Shown: positions 23,724 to 33,578 of the stretch, piece after piece | How positions within the stretch are numbered: the stretch's first letter is position 1 | Layout: each line of letters starts with the position of its first letter | Source: Pseudenterobacter timonensis | GTDB taxonomy: Bacteria; Pseudomonadota; Gammaproteobacteria; Enterobacterales; Enterobacteriaceae | Length of the DNA: 64,000 bases | Direction of reading: 5' to 3' | NCBI RefSeq assembly: GCF_900021175.1 | Contig: NZ_FCOP01000011.1 | Location: 806,001 to 870,000, forward strand | Notes under the pieces: model-generated | What the model was told of the DNA's origin: nothing | The model's database searches: none | What the model saw: only the letters and a program-made list of their open reading frames with translations | Translations under genes and position numbers: made by a program

Positions 23724-25496
23724 GTGCGATTATTTGCTCAGTTAGGCTGGTATTTCCGCCGGGAGTGGCGACGCTACCTCGGCGCAGTAGCCCTGCTTAT
23801 TATCATTGCCATTCTTCAGCTGCTGCCGCCCAAAGTGGTGGGCTTTGTGGTGGATGGCGTTACGCAACAGCATTACACCGCCGTACGGGTGTGGATGTGG
23901 ATCGGCACGCTGGTGTTAACCGCGGTGATTGTCTACCTGCTGCGCTATGTCTGGCGCGTGCTGCTGTTCGGCGCCTCCTATCAGCTAGCGGTAGAGCTGC
24001 GGGAAGATTTTTATCGTCAGCTCAGCCGCCAGCATCCGGAGTTTTACCTGCGCCATCGCACCGGCGATCTGATTGCGCGCGCCACTAACGATGTGGATCG
24101 GGTGGTGTTTGCCGCCGGGGAAGGGGTGCTGACGCTGGTGGATTCGCTGGTGATGGGCTGCGCGGTGTTGATTGTGATGTCCACCCAGATCAGCTGGCAG
24201 CTCACCCTGCTGGCGCTGCTGCCGATGCCGGTCATGGCGCTGGCAATCAAACGCTACGGCGACCAGCTGCACGAGCGTTTCAAACTCGCCCAGGCGGCCT
24301 TCTCCTCGCTCAACGACCGCACCCAGGAGAGCATGACCAGTATCCGCATGATCAAAGCCTTTGGCCTGGAAGATCGCCAGTCGGCGCTTTTTGCCGCCGA
24401 TGCGGCGGATACCGGGGCCAAAAATATGCGCGTGGCGCGTATCGACGCCCGCTTCGATCCTACTATCTATATCGCTATCGGCATGGCGAACCTGCTGGCC
24501 ATCGGCGGCGGCAGCTGGATGGTCATCAACGGCACGCTGACGCTGGGCCAGTTAACCAGCTTCGCCATGTACCTGGGGCTGATGATCTGGCCGATGCTGG
24601 CGCTGGCGTGGATGTTTAATATCGTCGAGCGCGGCAGCGCAGCCTACAGCCGTATCCGCGCCATGCTGGCGGAGGCGCCGGTGGTTAACGACGGCAGCGA
24701 AACGGTTCCCGACGGGCGGGGAACCCTGGCCGTGGCGATCCGGGAGTTTGCCTGGCCGCAGACTGACCACCCGGCGCTGGAGAATCTTCACTTCACCCTG
24801 ACGCCGGGAGAGATGCTTGGGATTTGCGGCCCGACGGGGGCAGGAAAAAGTACCCTGCTGGCCTTAATTCAGCGGCACTTCGACGTGGGGCAGGGGGAGA
24901 TTCGCTTTCACGATATCCCCCTCCCGCGCCTGCAGCTGGACGCCTGGCGCAGCCGCCTGGCGGTGGTGAGTCAGACGCCGTTTTTATTCTCCGACACTGT
25001 CGCCAATAACATCGCGCTCGGTCACCCGAACGCCACCCCGGAGGAGATTGAACATGTGGCGCGGCTGGCAAGCGTGCATGAGGATATCCTGCGGCTGCCG
25101 CAGGGTTATGAAACAGAGGTAGGAGAGCGCGGCGTGATGCTCTCCGGCGGTCAGAAACAGCGTATCGCCATCGCCCGCGCGCTGCTGCTCAATGCGGAAA
25201 TCCTGATTCTGGACGACGCGCTCTCCGCTGTGGATGGCCGCACCGAACATCAGATTTTGCATAATCTGCGCGAGTGGGGCGAGGGGCGCACGGTGATTAT
25301 CAGCGCGCACCGGCTGTCGGCGCTCACCGAAGCGAACGAAATTCTGGTATTGCAGCACGGTCATATTGCCCAGCGCGGCCAGCATGAGCAGCTCGTCGGG
25401 CAGCCGGGATGGTATCGCGATATGTATCGCTATCAGCAGCTTGAAGCGGCGCTGGACGATGCGCCAGAGCTGAACGAGGAGGTAGCGAATGCGTAA
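23724..25496 (+). CDS. mdlA: ABC multidrug transporter half MdlA
   Basis: Half-type ABC exporter subunit: six-helix membrane domain (about 1-310) followed by an ATPase domain. It has 590 residues with a GTG start after AGGA. Walker A GPTGAGKS is at about 369-376, the signature LSGGQKQR at about 473, and Walker B LILDDALS carries Asp-Asp. It overlaps mdlB by 8 bases, so the two halves are translationally coupled and form a heterodimer. The substrate is not known for certain. Confidence 0.95.
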   Translation: MRLFAQLGWYFRREWRRYLGAVALLIIIAILQLLPPKVVGFVVDGVTQQHYTAVRVWMWIGTLVLTAVIVYLLRYVWRVLLFGASYQLAVELREDFYRQLSRQHPEFYLRHRTGDLIARATNDVDRVVFAAGEGVLTLVDSLVMGCAVLIVMSTQISWQLTLLALLPMPVMALAIKRYGDQLHERFKLAQAAFSSLNDRTQESMTSIRMIKAFGLEDRQSALFAADAADTGAKNMRVARIDARFDPTIYIAIGMANLLAIGGGSWMVINGTLTLGQLTSFAMYLGLMIWPMLALAWMFNIVERGSAAYSRIRAMLAEAPVVNDGSETVPDGRGTLAVAIREFAWPQTDHPALENLHFTLTPGEMLGICGPTGAGKSTLLALIQRHFDVGQGEIRFHDIPLPRLQLDAWRSRLAVVSQTPFLFSDTVANNIALGHPNATPEEIEHVARLASVHEDILRLPQGYETEVGERGVMLSGGQKQRIAIARALLLNAEILILDDALSAVDGRTEHQILHNLREWGEGRTVIISAHRLSALTEANEILVLQHGHIAQRGQHEQLVGQPGWYRDMYRYQQLEAALDDAPELNEEVANA

Positions 25497-27270
25497 ATTT
25501 GCCGAGCTGTGGCCGACGCTGAAACGTCTTCTGGCGTATGGATCGCCGTGGCGCAAGCCGCTCTCGCTGGCGGTGGCGATGCTGTGGATTGCCGCTATCG
25601 CCGAGGTGAGCGGTCCCCTGTTGATCAGCTATTTTATCGACAATATGGTGGCGAAAAATCATCTGCCGCTGGGGATGGTCGCAGGGCTGGCGGCGGCCTA
25701 CGTGGGCCTGCAGGTGCTGGCGGCCGCGCTGCACTATACGCAATCCCTGCTCTTTAACCGCGCCGCCGTTGGGGTGGTGCAACAATTGCGCACTGACGTG
25801 ATGGACGCCGCGCTGCGCCAGCCGCTGAGTGAATTTGATACCCAGCCGGTGGGCCAGGTGATCTCCCGCGTCACCAACGACACCGAAGTGATCCGCGATC
25901 TCTACGTAACGGTGGTGGCAACGGTGCTGCGCAGCGCGGCGCTGATCGGCGCCATGCTGGTGGCGATGTTCACCCTCGACTGGCGCATGGCGCTGGTGGC
26001 GATGACTATCTTCCCGGCGGTGTTGACGGTGATGCTTATCTACCAGCGTTACAGCACGCCGATTGTACGCCGGGTCCGCGCCTATCTGGCAGACATTAAC
26101 GATGGCTTCAACGAAGTGATCAACGGCATGAGCGTGATCCAGCAGTTTCGCCAGCAGGCGCGTTTTGGCGAACGGATGGGCGAGGCGAGTCGCTCCCACT
26201 ATATGGCGCGGATGCAGACCCTGCGGCTGGATGGCTTTCTGCTGCGGCCCCTGCTGAGTCTTTTCTCTTCCCTGGTGCTCTGCGGCCTGCTGATGGTGTT
26301 CGGCTTTACCTCTGTAGGGACGATCGAAGTCGGGGTGCTTTATGCCTTTATTAGCTATCTTGGCCGTCTTAACGAGCCGCTGATCGAGCTCACTACCCAG
26401 CAGTCGATGCTGCAACAGGCGGTGGTGGCGGGGGAGCGCGTTTTTGAGCTGATGGACAGGCCGCGCCAGCGCTACGGTGATGATGAGCGTCCTTTGCAAA
26501 GCGGAGCGATCGCCTTTGACCATGTTTCGTTTGCCTACCAGGACGATCGTCTGGTGCTGAAGGATATCGACCTGAACGTGCCGTCGCGCAGCTTTGTGGC
26601 GCTGGTTGGTCACACTGGCAGCGGCAAGAGCACGCTCGCCAGTTTGCTGATGGGCTACTACCCGCTGACGCAGGGGGAGATTCGCCTGGATGGCCGTCCG
26701 CTCGCCTCGCTTAGCCACCATACGTTGCGTAAAGGGGTGGCGATGGTGCAGCAGGATCCGGTGGTGCTTGCGGACTCCTTTTTTGCCAACGTCACGCTGG
26801 GACGCGCCTTCAGCGAGGAACAGGTCTGGGCGGTGCTGGAAAAAGTGCAGCTGGCGGATCTGGCCAGAAGCATGAGCGAGGGGATCCATACCCGGCTCGG
26901 CGAGCAGGGTAACAACCTCTCTGTAGGGCAGAAACAGCTGCTGGCGCTGGCGCGGGTGCTTATCGAAACCCCGCAGGTGCTGATTCTGGATGAAGCCACC
27001 GCCAGCATTGACTCCGGTACGGAGCAGGCAATCCAGCAGGCGCTGGCGGCTGTGCGCGATCGCACGACGTTGGTGGTGATTGCCCATCGTCTCTCCACCA
27101 TCGTGGAGGCAGACACCATTCTGGTGCTGCATCGCGGTCAGGCGGTGGAGCGTGGCACCCACCGTGAGCTGCTGGCGGCGAAAGGACGCTACTGGCAGAT
27201 GTACCAGCTGCAGCTGGCGGGGGAGGAGCTGGCCGCCGCTACCCGCGAGGAGGCCTCCCTTAGCGCCTGA
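25489..27270 (+). CDS. mdlB: ABC multidrug transporter half MdlB
   Basis: Partner half-transporter of MdlA, 593 residues with the same membrane-ATPase order. Walker A GHTGSGKS is near 374 and Walker B is LILDEATAS. The signature reads LSVGQ rather than LSGGQ, an asymmetry usual for heterodimeric exporters and also seen in E. coli MdlB. The start overlaps the end of mdlA. It is immediately followed by the glnK regulatory region. Confidence 0.95.
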   Translation: MRKFAELWPTLKRLLAYGSPWRKPLSLAVAMLWIAAIAEVSGPLLISYFIDNMVAKNHLPLGMVAGLAAAYVGLQVLAAALHYTQSLLFNRAAVGVVQQLRTDVMDAALRQPLSEFDTQPVGQVISRVTNDTEVIRDLYVTVVATVLRSAALIGAMLVAMFTLDWRMALVAMTIFPAVLTVMLIYQRYSTPIVRRVRAYLADINDGFNEVINGMSVIQQFRQQARFGERMGEASRSHYMARMQTLRLDGFLLRPLLSLFSSLVLCGLLMVFGFTSVGTIEVGVLYAFISYLGRLNEPLIELTTQQSMLQQAVVAGERVFELMDRPRQRYGDDERPLQSGAIAFDHVSFAYQDDRLVLKDIDLNVPSRSFVALVGHTGSGKSTLASLLMGYYPLTQGEIRLDGRPLASLSHHTLRKGVAMVQQDPVVLADSFFANVTLGRAFSEEQVWAVLEKVQLADLARSMSEGIHTRLGEQGNNLSVGQKQLLALARVLIETPQVLILDEATASIDSGTEQAIQQALAAVRDRTTLVVIAHRLSTIVEADTILVLHRGQAVERGTHRELLAAKGRYWQMYQLQLAGEELAAATREEASLSA

Positions 27271-27332
27271 TGCACCAAAATCAGGCAGAGCATCTTCAAC
27301 GAATGTTGTTGGTGCAGAATCGTAACGCATCA

Positions 27333-27349
27333 TGCACTGGCATGGTGCG
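27333..27349 (+). promoter_or_regulatory. NtrC-binding site upstream of glnK
   Basis: TGCACTGGCATGGTGCG has the NtrC dyad TGCAC-N7-GTGC(G) and is centred about 108 bp before the expected start of transcription, a usual activator distance. Further half-sites TGCACCA (27271-27277) and TTGGTGCA (27309-27316) lie upstream. Confidence 0.75.
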
Positions 27350-27421
27350 TTTTTTTAACCGCTTTCCCTTCGCGCTTTACGCCATCAGCCCGCCACTGCC
27401 TTTTCACGCCGTTTTCAATCC

Positions 27422-27437
27422 TGGCACACCGCTTGCA
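27422..27437 (+). promoter_or_regulatory. sigma54 promoter of glnK-amtB
   Basis: TGGCAC, five bases, TTGCA: an exact -24/-12 sigma54 promoter, 53 bp before the glnK ATG. Together with the upstream NtrC site this shows nitrogen-limitation control. Confidence 0.92.
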
Positions 27438-27489
27438 ATAACTCTCAGGTGAGCTGCGGCGACAAGCAAATTCTGACTGGAGGGGATCT

Positions 27490-27828
27490 ATGAAGCTGGT
27501 AACGGTGGTAATTAAGCCATTCAAGCTGGAGGACGTGCGCGAAGCACTGTCTTTAGTGGGTATTCAGGGATTAACGGTGACCGAAGTGAAGGGCTTTGGT
27601 CGTCAGAAGGGGCACGCCGAGCTTTACCGTGGCGCGGAATACAGCGTCAACTTTCTGCCGAAGGTGAAGATCGACGTGGCGATTGCGGACGATCAGCTCG
27701 ATGAAGTGATCGACGTTATCAGCAAGGCGGCCTACACCGGAAAAATTGGCGACGGTAAAATTTTCGTTGCCGAACTGCAGCGCGTCATTCGCATCCGTAC
27801 GGGCGAAGCTGACGAAGCGGCTCTTTAA
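27490..27828 (+). CDS. glnK: PII-type nitrogen regulatory protein GlnK
   Basis: Trimeric PII signal protein that binds ATP/ADP and 2-oxoglutarate, is uridylylated by GlnD, and blocks AmtB when nitrogen returns. It has 112 residues. The uridylylation site Tyr51 is in the T-loop (YRGAEYSVNFLPK), the B-loop TGKIGDGKIFV and C-terminal RIRTGEADEAAL are intact. SD GGAGGGGA precedes the ATG. Operon with amtB. Confidence 0.98.
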   Translation: MKLVTVVIKPFKLEDVREALSLVGIQGLTVTEVKGFGRQKGHAELYRGAEYSVNFLPKVKIDVAIADDQLDEVIDVISKAAYTGKIGDGKIFVAELQRVIRIRTGEADEAAL

Positions 27829-27862
27829 GTCACTCCTGCATACAGCGATAGGGATCAACACA

Positions 27863-29149
27863 ATGAAAACATGCACAATCAAATCGGCTCTGGGGTCTCT
27901 GGCGCTGCTGCCCGGGCTGGCGATGGCCGCCCCGGCGGTCGCGGATAAAGCCGACAACGCCTTTATGATGATCTGCACCGCGCTGGTGCTGTTCATGACT
28001 ATCCCGGGCATTGCCCTCTTTTATGGCGGCCTAATCCGCGGCAAAAACGTTCTCTCTATGCTCACCCAGGTGGCGGTGACCTTTGCGCTGGTGTGCGTGC
28101 TGTGGGTGGTTTACGGCTACTCGCTGGCGTTTGGTGAGGGCAACAATTTCTTCGGCAGCTTCAACTGGGCGATGCTGAAAAATATCGAGCTGACCGCCGT
28201 GATGGGCAGCTTCTACCAGTATATTCACGTGGCGTTCCAGGGCTCGTTTGCCTGCATTACCGTGGGGCTGATCGTCGGGGCGCTGGCGGAACGTATCCGC
28301 TTTTCGGCGGTGCTCATCTTCGTGGTGGTGTGGCTGACGCTCTCCTATGTTCCGATTGCGCATATGGTCTGGGGCGGTGGTCTGCTGGCTTCGCACGGCG
28401 CGCTGGACTTCGCCGGTGGTACGGTGGTGCATATCAACGCGGCGGTGGCCGGGCTGGTGGGCGCCTATCTTATCGGCAAGCGCGTGGGCTTTGGCAAAGA
28501 GGCGTTTAAGCCGCACAACCTGCCGATGGTCTTTACCGGGACGGCGATCCTCTACTTCGGCTGGTTTGGTTTCAACGCCGGCTCCGCCAGCGCTGCCAAC
28601 GAAATCGCCGCTCTGGCCTTCGTTAATACCGTTGTGGCGACGGCGGGGGCGATCCTCTCCTGGATATTTGGCGAATGGGCCGTGCGCGGGAAACCCTCCC
28701 TGCTCGGCGCCTGCTCCGGTGCCATTGCCGGTCTGGTCGGTATTACGCCAGCCTGTGGCTTCGTTGGCGTCGGCGGCGCGCTGATTATCGGTATCGTGGC
28801 GGGTCTGGCCGGGCTGTGGGGCGTTACCGCGCTCAAGCGCCTCCTGCGCGTGGACGATCCCTGTGACGTATTTGGCGTGCACGGCGTTTGCGGTATTGTG
28901 GGTTGCATCATGACCGGGATCTTCGCGGCGACCTCCCTCGGCGGCGTAGGCTTTGCCGAAGGCGTCACGATGGGGCATCAGGTGCTGGTGCAGCTGGAAA
29001 GTATCGCTATCACCATCGTCTGGTCGGGCATTGTCGCCTTTATTGGTTACAAGCTGGCGGATATGACCGTTGGCCTGCGCGTACCGGAAGAGCAGGAGCG
29101 CGAAGGGCTGGACGTTAACAGCCACGGCGAGAACGCTTACAACGCATAA
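27863..29149 (+). CDS. amtB: Ammonium transporter AmtB
   Basis: Trimeric ammonium channel of the inner membrane. 428 residues from the ATG at 27863, the E. coli length; the open frame upstream overlaps glnK and is not used. The signal peptide ends AMA-AP after residue 22, followed by 11 transmembrane helices. The twin pore histidines are in VVHINAA and FGVHGVCG, and the conserved C-terminal tail VPEEQEREGLDVNSHGE contacts GlnK. 34 bp after glnK. Confidence 0.98.
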   Translation: MKTCTIKSALGSLALLPGLAMAAPAVADKADNAFMMICTALVLFMTIPGIALFYGGLIRGKNVLSMLTQVAVTFALVCVLWVVYGYSLAFGEGNNFFGSFNWAMLKNIELTAVMGSFYQYIHVAFQGSFACITVGLIVGALAERIRFSAVLIFVVVWLTLSYVPIAHMVWGGGLLASHGALDFAGGTVVHINAAVAGLVGAYLIGKRVGFGKEAFKPHNLPMVFTGTAILYFGWFGFNAGSASAANEIAALAFVNTVVATAGAILSWIFGEWAVRGKPSLLGACSGAIAGLVGITPACGFVGVGGALIIGIVAGLAGLWGVTALKRLLRVDDPCDVFGVHGVCGIVGCIMTGIFAATSLGGVGFAEGVTMGHQVLVQLESIAITIVWSGIVAFIGYKLADMTVGLRVPEEQEREGLDVNSHGENAYNA

Positions 29150-29180
29150 TCTATTGCCCGGCGGTGGCATCGATAAAACA

Positions 29181-29210
29181 AAACGGCAACCAGGAGGTTG
29201 CCGTTTTCGT
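29181..29210. terminator. Bidirectional terminator between amtB and tesB
   Basis: AAACGGCAACC and GGTTGCCGTTT form a perfect 11-bp stem around AGGA, with a T-run on the plus strand and a matching A-run on the other side. It serves convergent amtB and tesB. Confidence 0.85.
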
Positions 29211-29229
29211 TCACAGGGGGCGCGTCATC

Positions 29230-30090
29230 TCATCCCCGGTTACGCATCACCCCTTCCTGCACCGTGGACGCCACCAGTACGCCATCCTGAGTATAGAACT
29301 CCCCGCGTACAAAGCCGCGCGCGCTTGATGCCGACGTACTCTCCACGCTGTAGAGCAGCCACTCATTCATGTTAAACGGACGATGGAACCACATGGAGTG
29401 GTCAATAGTCGCGACCTGCATCCCTTTTTCCAGGAAGCCCACCCCGTGCGGCTGCAGGGCAACCGGCAGGAAGTTAAAGTCGGAGGCGTAGCCCAGCAGA
29501 TACTGATGGACGCCGAACTCATCCGGAACGGTGCCGTTGGCGCGGATCCAGACCTGCCGTCTGGGTTCTGCGATGTGGCCCTTAAGCGGGTTATGAAACT
29601 CCACCGGGCGGATCTCCAGCGGCTTATCACAGAGGAATTTCTCTTTTGCCTGCGGCGGCAGAAAATGCGCCAGCTCGCGGGCAATCTCCGTTTCTGATTT
29701 CAGCCCCTCCGGGGAGGGGGCAGCAGGCATCGGTTTTTGATGCTCATATCCCGGCTCCGGCGCCTGAAACGAGGCGGTCATATAGAAGATGGGCTTACCG
29801 TTCTGGATCGCCGCGACGCGGCGCGCGCTGAAGCTTTGACCATCGCGCAGCACTTCTACGTCATAGACGATAGGTTTGGCGCTGTCGCCGGGACGCAGAA
29901 AGTAGCTGTGAAAAGAGTGCACCAGACGATCCGCGGGCACGGTCTCTTTGGCGGCATAGAGCGCCTGGCCCACAACCTGACCGCCAAAGACCTGTCGCAG
30001 GCCCAAATCTTCGCTCTGCCCGCGAAAGAGGCCTTCTTCTATTTTTTCCAGATTCAGTAATGTCAGCAGATTGTTCAGGGCCTGACTCAT
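29230..30090 (-). CDS. tesB: Acyl-CoA thioesterase II
   Basis: Double-hotdog thioesterase that cleaves medium- and long-chain acyl-CoAs. 286 residues from the ATG at 30090, as in E. coli; the longer open frame upstream is not conserved. The first hotdog covers about 10-115 ([12 protein letters not shown]) and the second about 180-286, with catalytic Asp in YASDFNFLP, Thr in the [11 protein letters not shown] region and Gln in [10 protein letters not shown]. Confidence 0.96.
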   Translation of the reverse strand: MSQALNNLLTLLNLEKIEEGLFRGQSEDLGLRQVFGGQVVGQALYAAKETVPADRLVHSFHSYFLRPGDSAKPIVYDVEVLRDGQSFSARRVAAIQNGKPIFYMTASFQAPEPGYEHQKPMPAAPSPEGLKSETEIARELAHFLPPQAKEKFLCDKPLEIRPVEFHNPLKGHIAEPRRQVWIRANGTVPDEFGVHQYLLGYASDFNFLPVALQPHGVGFLEKGMQVATIDHSMWFHRPFNMNEWLLYSVESTSASSARGFVRGEFYTQDGVLVASTVQEGVMRNRG

Positions 30091-30297
30091 AAACGTCCTC
30101 AATAATACGCCGTGGCGAAAGATAAGCTGATTATAACGCAGAAAAGGAAGTGGTCGGATGGGTACATTAGTCTGAATAAGCGGCTGAAACCAGGCAAAAA
30201 TGAGTGAGCTGTGCCACACTTGGTTACGTTATCTTAATGTTAACCACTCATCCGACGGGATCGATCCCGCTGGGGCATTGATGATAAGGAGACTTCA

Positions 30298-30867
30298 ATG
30301 AAACTCGTTCACATGTTAAGTGGTTTAGCGGTAGCGGTTGCCCTGTCCGCCTGTGCGGATAAAAGTGCGGACATCCAGACGCCAGCGCCAAACCCAAATA
30401 CCGCTGGCGTAAACACCCAGCCAGTTATTCAGCAGCCGAATGTTTCCGGTACCGTCTGGATCCGTCAGAAAGTGGCCCTGCCGCCTGACGCGGTATTGAC
30501 CGTTACCCTCTCTGACGCGTCCATGGCCGACGCACCGTCAAAAGTGCTGGCTCAGAAAGCGGTGCGTACCGAAGGGAAACAGCCGCCTTACAGCTTTGTA
30601 CTGCCGTTTAAACCTTCTGACGTCCAGCCGAATGCGCGCATTCTCCTGAGCGCAGCCATCACCGTCGACGGCAAACTGGTCTTTATCACCGATACGGTGA
30701 AGCCAGTGCTTAACCAGGGCGGCTCTAAAGCTGACCTGACGCTGGTGCCTGTACAGCAGACAGCCGTACCGATGCAGCAGAGCGGTGGTGCGGCAACAAC
30801 GGTGCCGTCAACGTCGCCGACTCAGGTTAATCCGTCTAACGCGGTTCCTGCCCCCACTCAGTTCTAA
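30298..30867 (+). CDS. ybaY: YbaY family lipoprotein
   Basis: 189 residues with a lipobox LSAC that puts the lipidated Cys at residue 19, followed by Ala, which suggests outer-membrane sorting. The middle (about 47-145) is the conserved YbaY/YscW-type beta domain (SGTVWIRQKVALPPDAVLTV). The last 35 residues are rich in Gln, Ser, Thr and Pro and probably disordered. Its function is not established; in E. coli it is osmotically induced. Confidence 0.93.
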   Translation: MKLVHMLSGLAVAVALSACADKSADIQTPAPNPNTAGVNTQPVIQQPNVSGTVWIRQKVALPPDAVLTVTLSDASMADAPSKVLAQKAVRTEGKQPPYSFVLPFKPSDVQPNARILLSAAITVDGKLVFITDTVKPVLNQGGSKADLTLVPVQQTAVPMQQSGGAATTVPSTSPTQVNPSNAVPAPTQF

Positions 30868-30876
30868 GCGCCATAT

Positions 30877-30898
30877 CCCTCTCCCGGACGGGGGAGGG
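30877..30898 (+). terminator. Hairpin after ybaY (CCCTCTCCC family)
   Basis: CCCTCTCCC, GGAC loop, GGGGGAGGG. It stands between convergent ybaY and atl and belongs to the same hairpin family as the repeats near 47700, 54550 and 58000. No T-tract follows. Confidence 0.5.
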
Positions 30899-30901
30899 AA
30901 G

Positions 30902-31213
30902 CTACCCGATCCAGCGATAGCGCGCTAAATCGATCTCCCCGCGACCCGATACTTCGACCCCTTCAGCTAATAAAGCCTGACGCTGACGCTGCAAATCTGG
31001 CCCTTTCAGAGAGATGGCGCCATGCCGGTTAACGACCCGATGCCATGGCAGCTTGCTCCCCTCGGGCAGTCGTTTTAGCACGCCGCCCACCTGTCGCGCC
31101 GCGCGCGGCGAACCGGCCAGTCGGGCGACATCGCCATAGGTGGTGACATAGCCTTCGGGGATCGCGGCAACGATTTGCCAGACTCGCTGCGGAAAAGCGT
31201 CATGCTCGTTCAC
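30902..31213 (-). CDS. atl: Alkyltransferase-like protein Atl (YbaZ)
   Basis: Homologue of O6-alkylguanine-DNA alkyltransferase with Trp in place of the reactive Cys: the active-site motif reads PWHRV, not PCHRV. Such proteins bind O6-alkylguanine and flag it for nucleotide excision repair rather than removing it. It has 103 residues; the E. coli annotation is longer at the N-terminus, but the ATG at 31213 gives the complete domain (FPQRVWQIVAAIPEGYVTTYGDVA). Located just before ffs. Confidence 0.93.
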   Translation of the reverse strand: MNEHDAFPQRVWQIVAAIPEGYVTTYGDVARLAGSPRAARQVGGVLKRLPEGSKLPWHRVVNRHGAISLKGPDLQRQRQALLAEGVEVSGRGEIDLARYRWIG

Positions 31214-31378
31214 GGGGACTCCTGATACCTGATTTGTCGCTTACAGGGTATCACGCCCCGTTTTAGTGAAAAATAATGGTTTGTTGCGTAATAAACCAGC
31301 ATCCGGTTGAGGCTAACTTGCAATTGCTTTCCGCTGCAGGGATAATGCGCCAGCGCGTTGGTTATCAACGCTCTCAAT

Positions 31379-31492
31379 GGGGGCTCTGTTGGTTCTCCCG
31401 CAACGCTACTCTGTTTACCAGGTCAGGTCCGGAAGGAAGCAGCCAAGGCAGATGACGCGTGTGCCGGGATGTAGCTGGCAGGGCCCCCACCC
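31379..31492 (+). ncRNA. ffs: 4.5S RNA (signal recognition particle RNA)
   Basis: A 114-nt stretch almost identical to E. coli 4.5S RNA. The GGGGGC 5' end pairs with GCCCCC near the 3' end, and the conserved Ffh-binding tip CAGGTCAGGTCCGGAAGGAA is present. The RNA scaffolds Ffh for co-translational targeting of membrane proteins. A T-rich stretch (TCTTTTTTG) follows about 16 bp downstream and probably ends the precursor. Confidence 0.97.
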
Positions 31493-31644
31493 ATTTCTGC
31501 CTCCCTCTTTTTTGTTACGAATATTTCACCCATTTTTCATGACGCTGACATCTTTTTGTCATAAACCCGTCACAATTCGCTGGCATCTTAATACCGGGTT
31601 CCTTCTCTTATAAAACGCTCTTATTGCGAAAGGATGTTTCAGAC

Positions 31645-31896
31645 ATGGCCACGGCGGTATTGAACGTAAAAATTGATGAAGCGCTGAAAGAAAAACTCCG
31701 CCACTACGCAGAAGTTCATAATGAAAATTTAAGCGTAACCACAGAAAAACTGCTGTTGCTGGCTTTTGAGGCAGCGGAAGAGGCGGGGGTATCGGAAGAG
31801 GAGATAGATAATCAGCACACGGAAGAAGAGAACATCCTTCCTTTTAATCCTAAAGAAACCAAAGCATTACGTAAAATTCTGAAGAAGAGAAAATGA
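31645..31896 (+). CDS. Small ribbon-helix-helix protein, putative antitoxin-like
   Basis: 83 residues from the ATG at 31645 (AAAGGAT lies 9 bases upstream; an in-frame TTG at 31624 is less likely). Residues about 1-50 (ATAVLNVKIDEALKEKLRHY, then a helix-turn-helix run ending KLLLLAFEAAEEAG) look like a ribbon-helix-helix DNA-binding domain of the antitoxin or repressor kind. Then comes an acidic linker (SEEEIDNQHTEEEN) and a basic tail (KALRKILKKRK). The stop overlaps the next start as ATGA. I do not recognise the family by name; antitoxin function is inference from fold, size and partner. GC is lower than that of neighbours. Confidence 0.75.
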   Translation: MATAVLNVKIDEALKEKLRHYAEVHNENLSVTTEKLLLLAFEAAEEAGVSEEEIDNQHTEEENILPFNPKETKALRKILKKRK

Positions 31897-32108
31897 AAAG
31901 CCATTCGACAATCGCCAACGACTATAAAGAAGCCTGCGACCTGTTACGTTCAGGGTATGTAAAGCGTGTCCGTCTGGGCTGGAATGTTGGAAGTGATGAA
32001 TTTTTTCGTATCGCCTCAGACTGGTGTGATACCGGCGCTAAAATAAAAAAAGAGGGCGATAGCTTCGTGATCTCCCTCAAAGGTTTCCCCATTCCCCCGC
32101 AGCATTAA
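31893..32108 (+). CDS. Unrecognised 71-residue protein coupled to an RHH gene
   Basis: 71 residues (MKSHSTIANDYKEACDLLRS...). It overlaps the upstream ribbon-helix-helix gene by the tetranucleotide ATGA, so translation is probably coupled. It has a predicted N-terminal helix, a basic patch (GYVKRVRLGW), Trp and Cys in a central DWCDTG, and a C-terminal strand SFVISLKGFPIPP. No signal peptide, no membrane segment. The pairing suggests a toxin or effector partner of the first protein, but there is no motif to prove it. Confidence 0.65.
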   Translation: MKSHSTIANDYKEACDLLRSGYVKRVRLGWNVGSDEFFRIASDWCDTGAKIKKEGDSFVISLKGFPIPPQH

Positions 32109-32151
32109 GCTGCAACCGTAAAAACGGCTGGCCGCAACCGGGCACGCCGTT

Positions 32152-33573
32152 TTAAATCACCCGTCTTCTGAAGGGCGTCTCCGCTTTATCAAGCGGCAAC
32201 CACAGCGTCTTAATTTTCAGCAACGCCTCTTCAAGCGCGTCCGATTCCAGCGTGAAAGGTATACGTAGATAGCGATCAAATGCCCCGGCGAGGCCAAAGC
32301 GTGTACCGGTCCCCAGATGGATCCCCTGCGTCTCAGCCCGCGCGGCCAGCGACGTCGCCACGCTATCCGGAAGCTCAATCCAGTAAGAGAGACCTCCCTG
32401 CGGGACCTCAAAACGCCACTGGGGAAAATGTTCACGCATCAGGGCGCCGCAGATATCCCGGCGAAGAGCCAGCATCTGCCGACGCGCGGGTAAAATTTGA
32501 GCCTCATGCTCAATAAGCCACTGCGTTGCTAGCTGCTCCAGAAGCGGAGAGCCGAGATCGAGGGTGTCACGCGCCTGCGCCAGCGCGGCAAGGGTACGTG
32601 CCGGGGCGCGGATCCAGCCCAGGCGCAGCCCGCCCCAGAAGCTTTTTCCGGCAGAGCCGATAGTAATGACTGACGCCCGGGAGTTAAACGCCGCCAGCGG
32701 CGCAGGCGGCGGCTCGTCATACCAGAGATCGACCATCGTCTCGTCAACAACCAGCGTCGTGCGGGTATTGGCCGCGATATCGGCTATCGCCTGTCGGGTG
32801 GCGATATCCATACAGCGCCCGGTCGGATTATGGAAATCAGGCATCAGCCAGGCGAGACGCGGCGAGGTCTGCGCGACGGTCGCGGCAAACCCGGCGACAT
32901 CCCACCCTCTCTCCGGCAGAGAGACACCCACCGGACGGCATGAGGCCCCCTGGATGGCGGCAATCGCCAGCGGATAGGTGGGGTGATCGACCAGCACCCG
33001 GTCGCCGGGGCCGGTTAACATACGCAGCACCATCGCCAGGCCGCTTACTGCGCCGTTCACAATCATAACCTCATCCGCCTGCGTGGGAAGCCCGCGCGCG
33101 CTGTAGCGGGCGGCGATCGTCTCGCGCAGCGCGGGCAGGCCGAAGCGCTCGTAACCTGTCTGATGAAGGTGCTGTGGCAGAGCGGCAATCGCATGGGTAT
33201 AGGCCTGATGGATTTCGGGGCCGGCACCCAGCGCGGCCGTGGAGAGATCAACCCCTTCGCCGCTCACGGCGCTGGCCTGCATGGGACGGCCCGCAGGCAG
33301 TAGCACGCGTGAGCCGCTGCCGTGTCGGCTCTCCAGATAGCCCTCTTCCCGCAGATGCGCCAGCGCGCTGCCCACGGTGGTGCGGCTGACCGCCAGCGCG
33401 GCGGCCAGCTCCCGCTCGCCGGGCAGGCGTGTGTCCAGCGCCAGACGGCCGTCGAGGATCAACAGCCGTAGCGCGTCCGCCAGCTGTCGCCAGAGTGGCA
33501 TGCGGGAGCCGGGCTGCTGCCAGTGACCGAGCAGGCGAACCAGCGACTGACTTGCGAAACGGCGTGATGACAT
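32152..33573 (-). CDS. yczR: MocR-type (GntR-aminotransferase) regulator YczR
   Basis: 473 residues from the ATG at 33573. An alternative start at 33609 would add 12 residues; neither has a strong SD. The N-terminal GntR winged helix (about 20-90: LWRQLADALRLLI, LPGERELAAALAVSRTTV) is fused to a class I aminotransferase-like domain with PLP-binding features (NPTG, the Lys in SAGKSFWGGLRLGW). MocR proteins use PLP or a related ligand as a sensor. It is divergent from yczE, the usual partner and likely target. Confidence 0.85.
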   Translation of the reverse strand: MSSRRFASQSLVRLLGHWQQPGSRMPLWRQLADALRLLILDGRLALDTRLPGERELAAALAVSRTTVGSALAHLREEGYLESRHGSGSRVLLPAGRPMQASAVSGEGVDLSTAALGAGPEIHQAYTHAIAALPQHLHQTGYERFGLPALRETIAARYSARGLPTQADEVMIVNGAVSGLAMVLRMLTGPGDRVLVDHPTYPLAIAAIQGASCRPVGVSLPERGWDVAGFAATVAQTSPRLAWLMPDFHNPTGRCMDIATRQAIADIAANTRTTLVVDETMVDLWYDEPPPAPLAAFNSRASVITIGSAGKSFWGGLRLGWIRAPARTLAALAQARDTLDLGSPLLEQLATQWLIEHEAQILPARRQMLALRRDICGALMREHFPQWRFEVPQGGLSYWIELPDSVATSLAARAETQGIHLGTGTRFGLAGAFDRYLRIPFTLESDALEEALLKIKTLWLPLDKAETPFRRRVI

Positions 33574-33578
33574 AGGCA

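Noticed and set aside
25489-27270. MdlB ATPase possibly defective because of LSVGQ instead of LSGGQ
   Set aside because: The same substitution occurs in E. coli MdlB and is normal for the asymmetric half of heterodimeric exporters.
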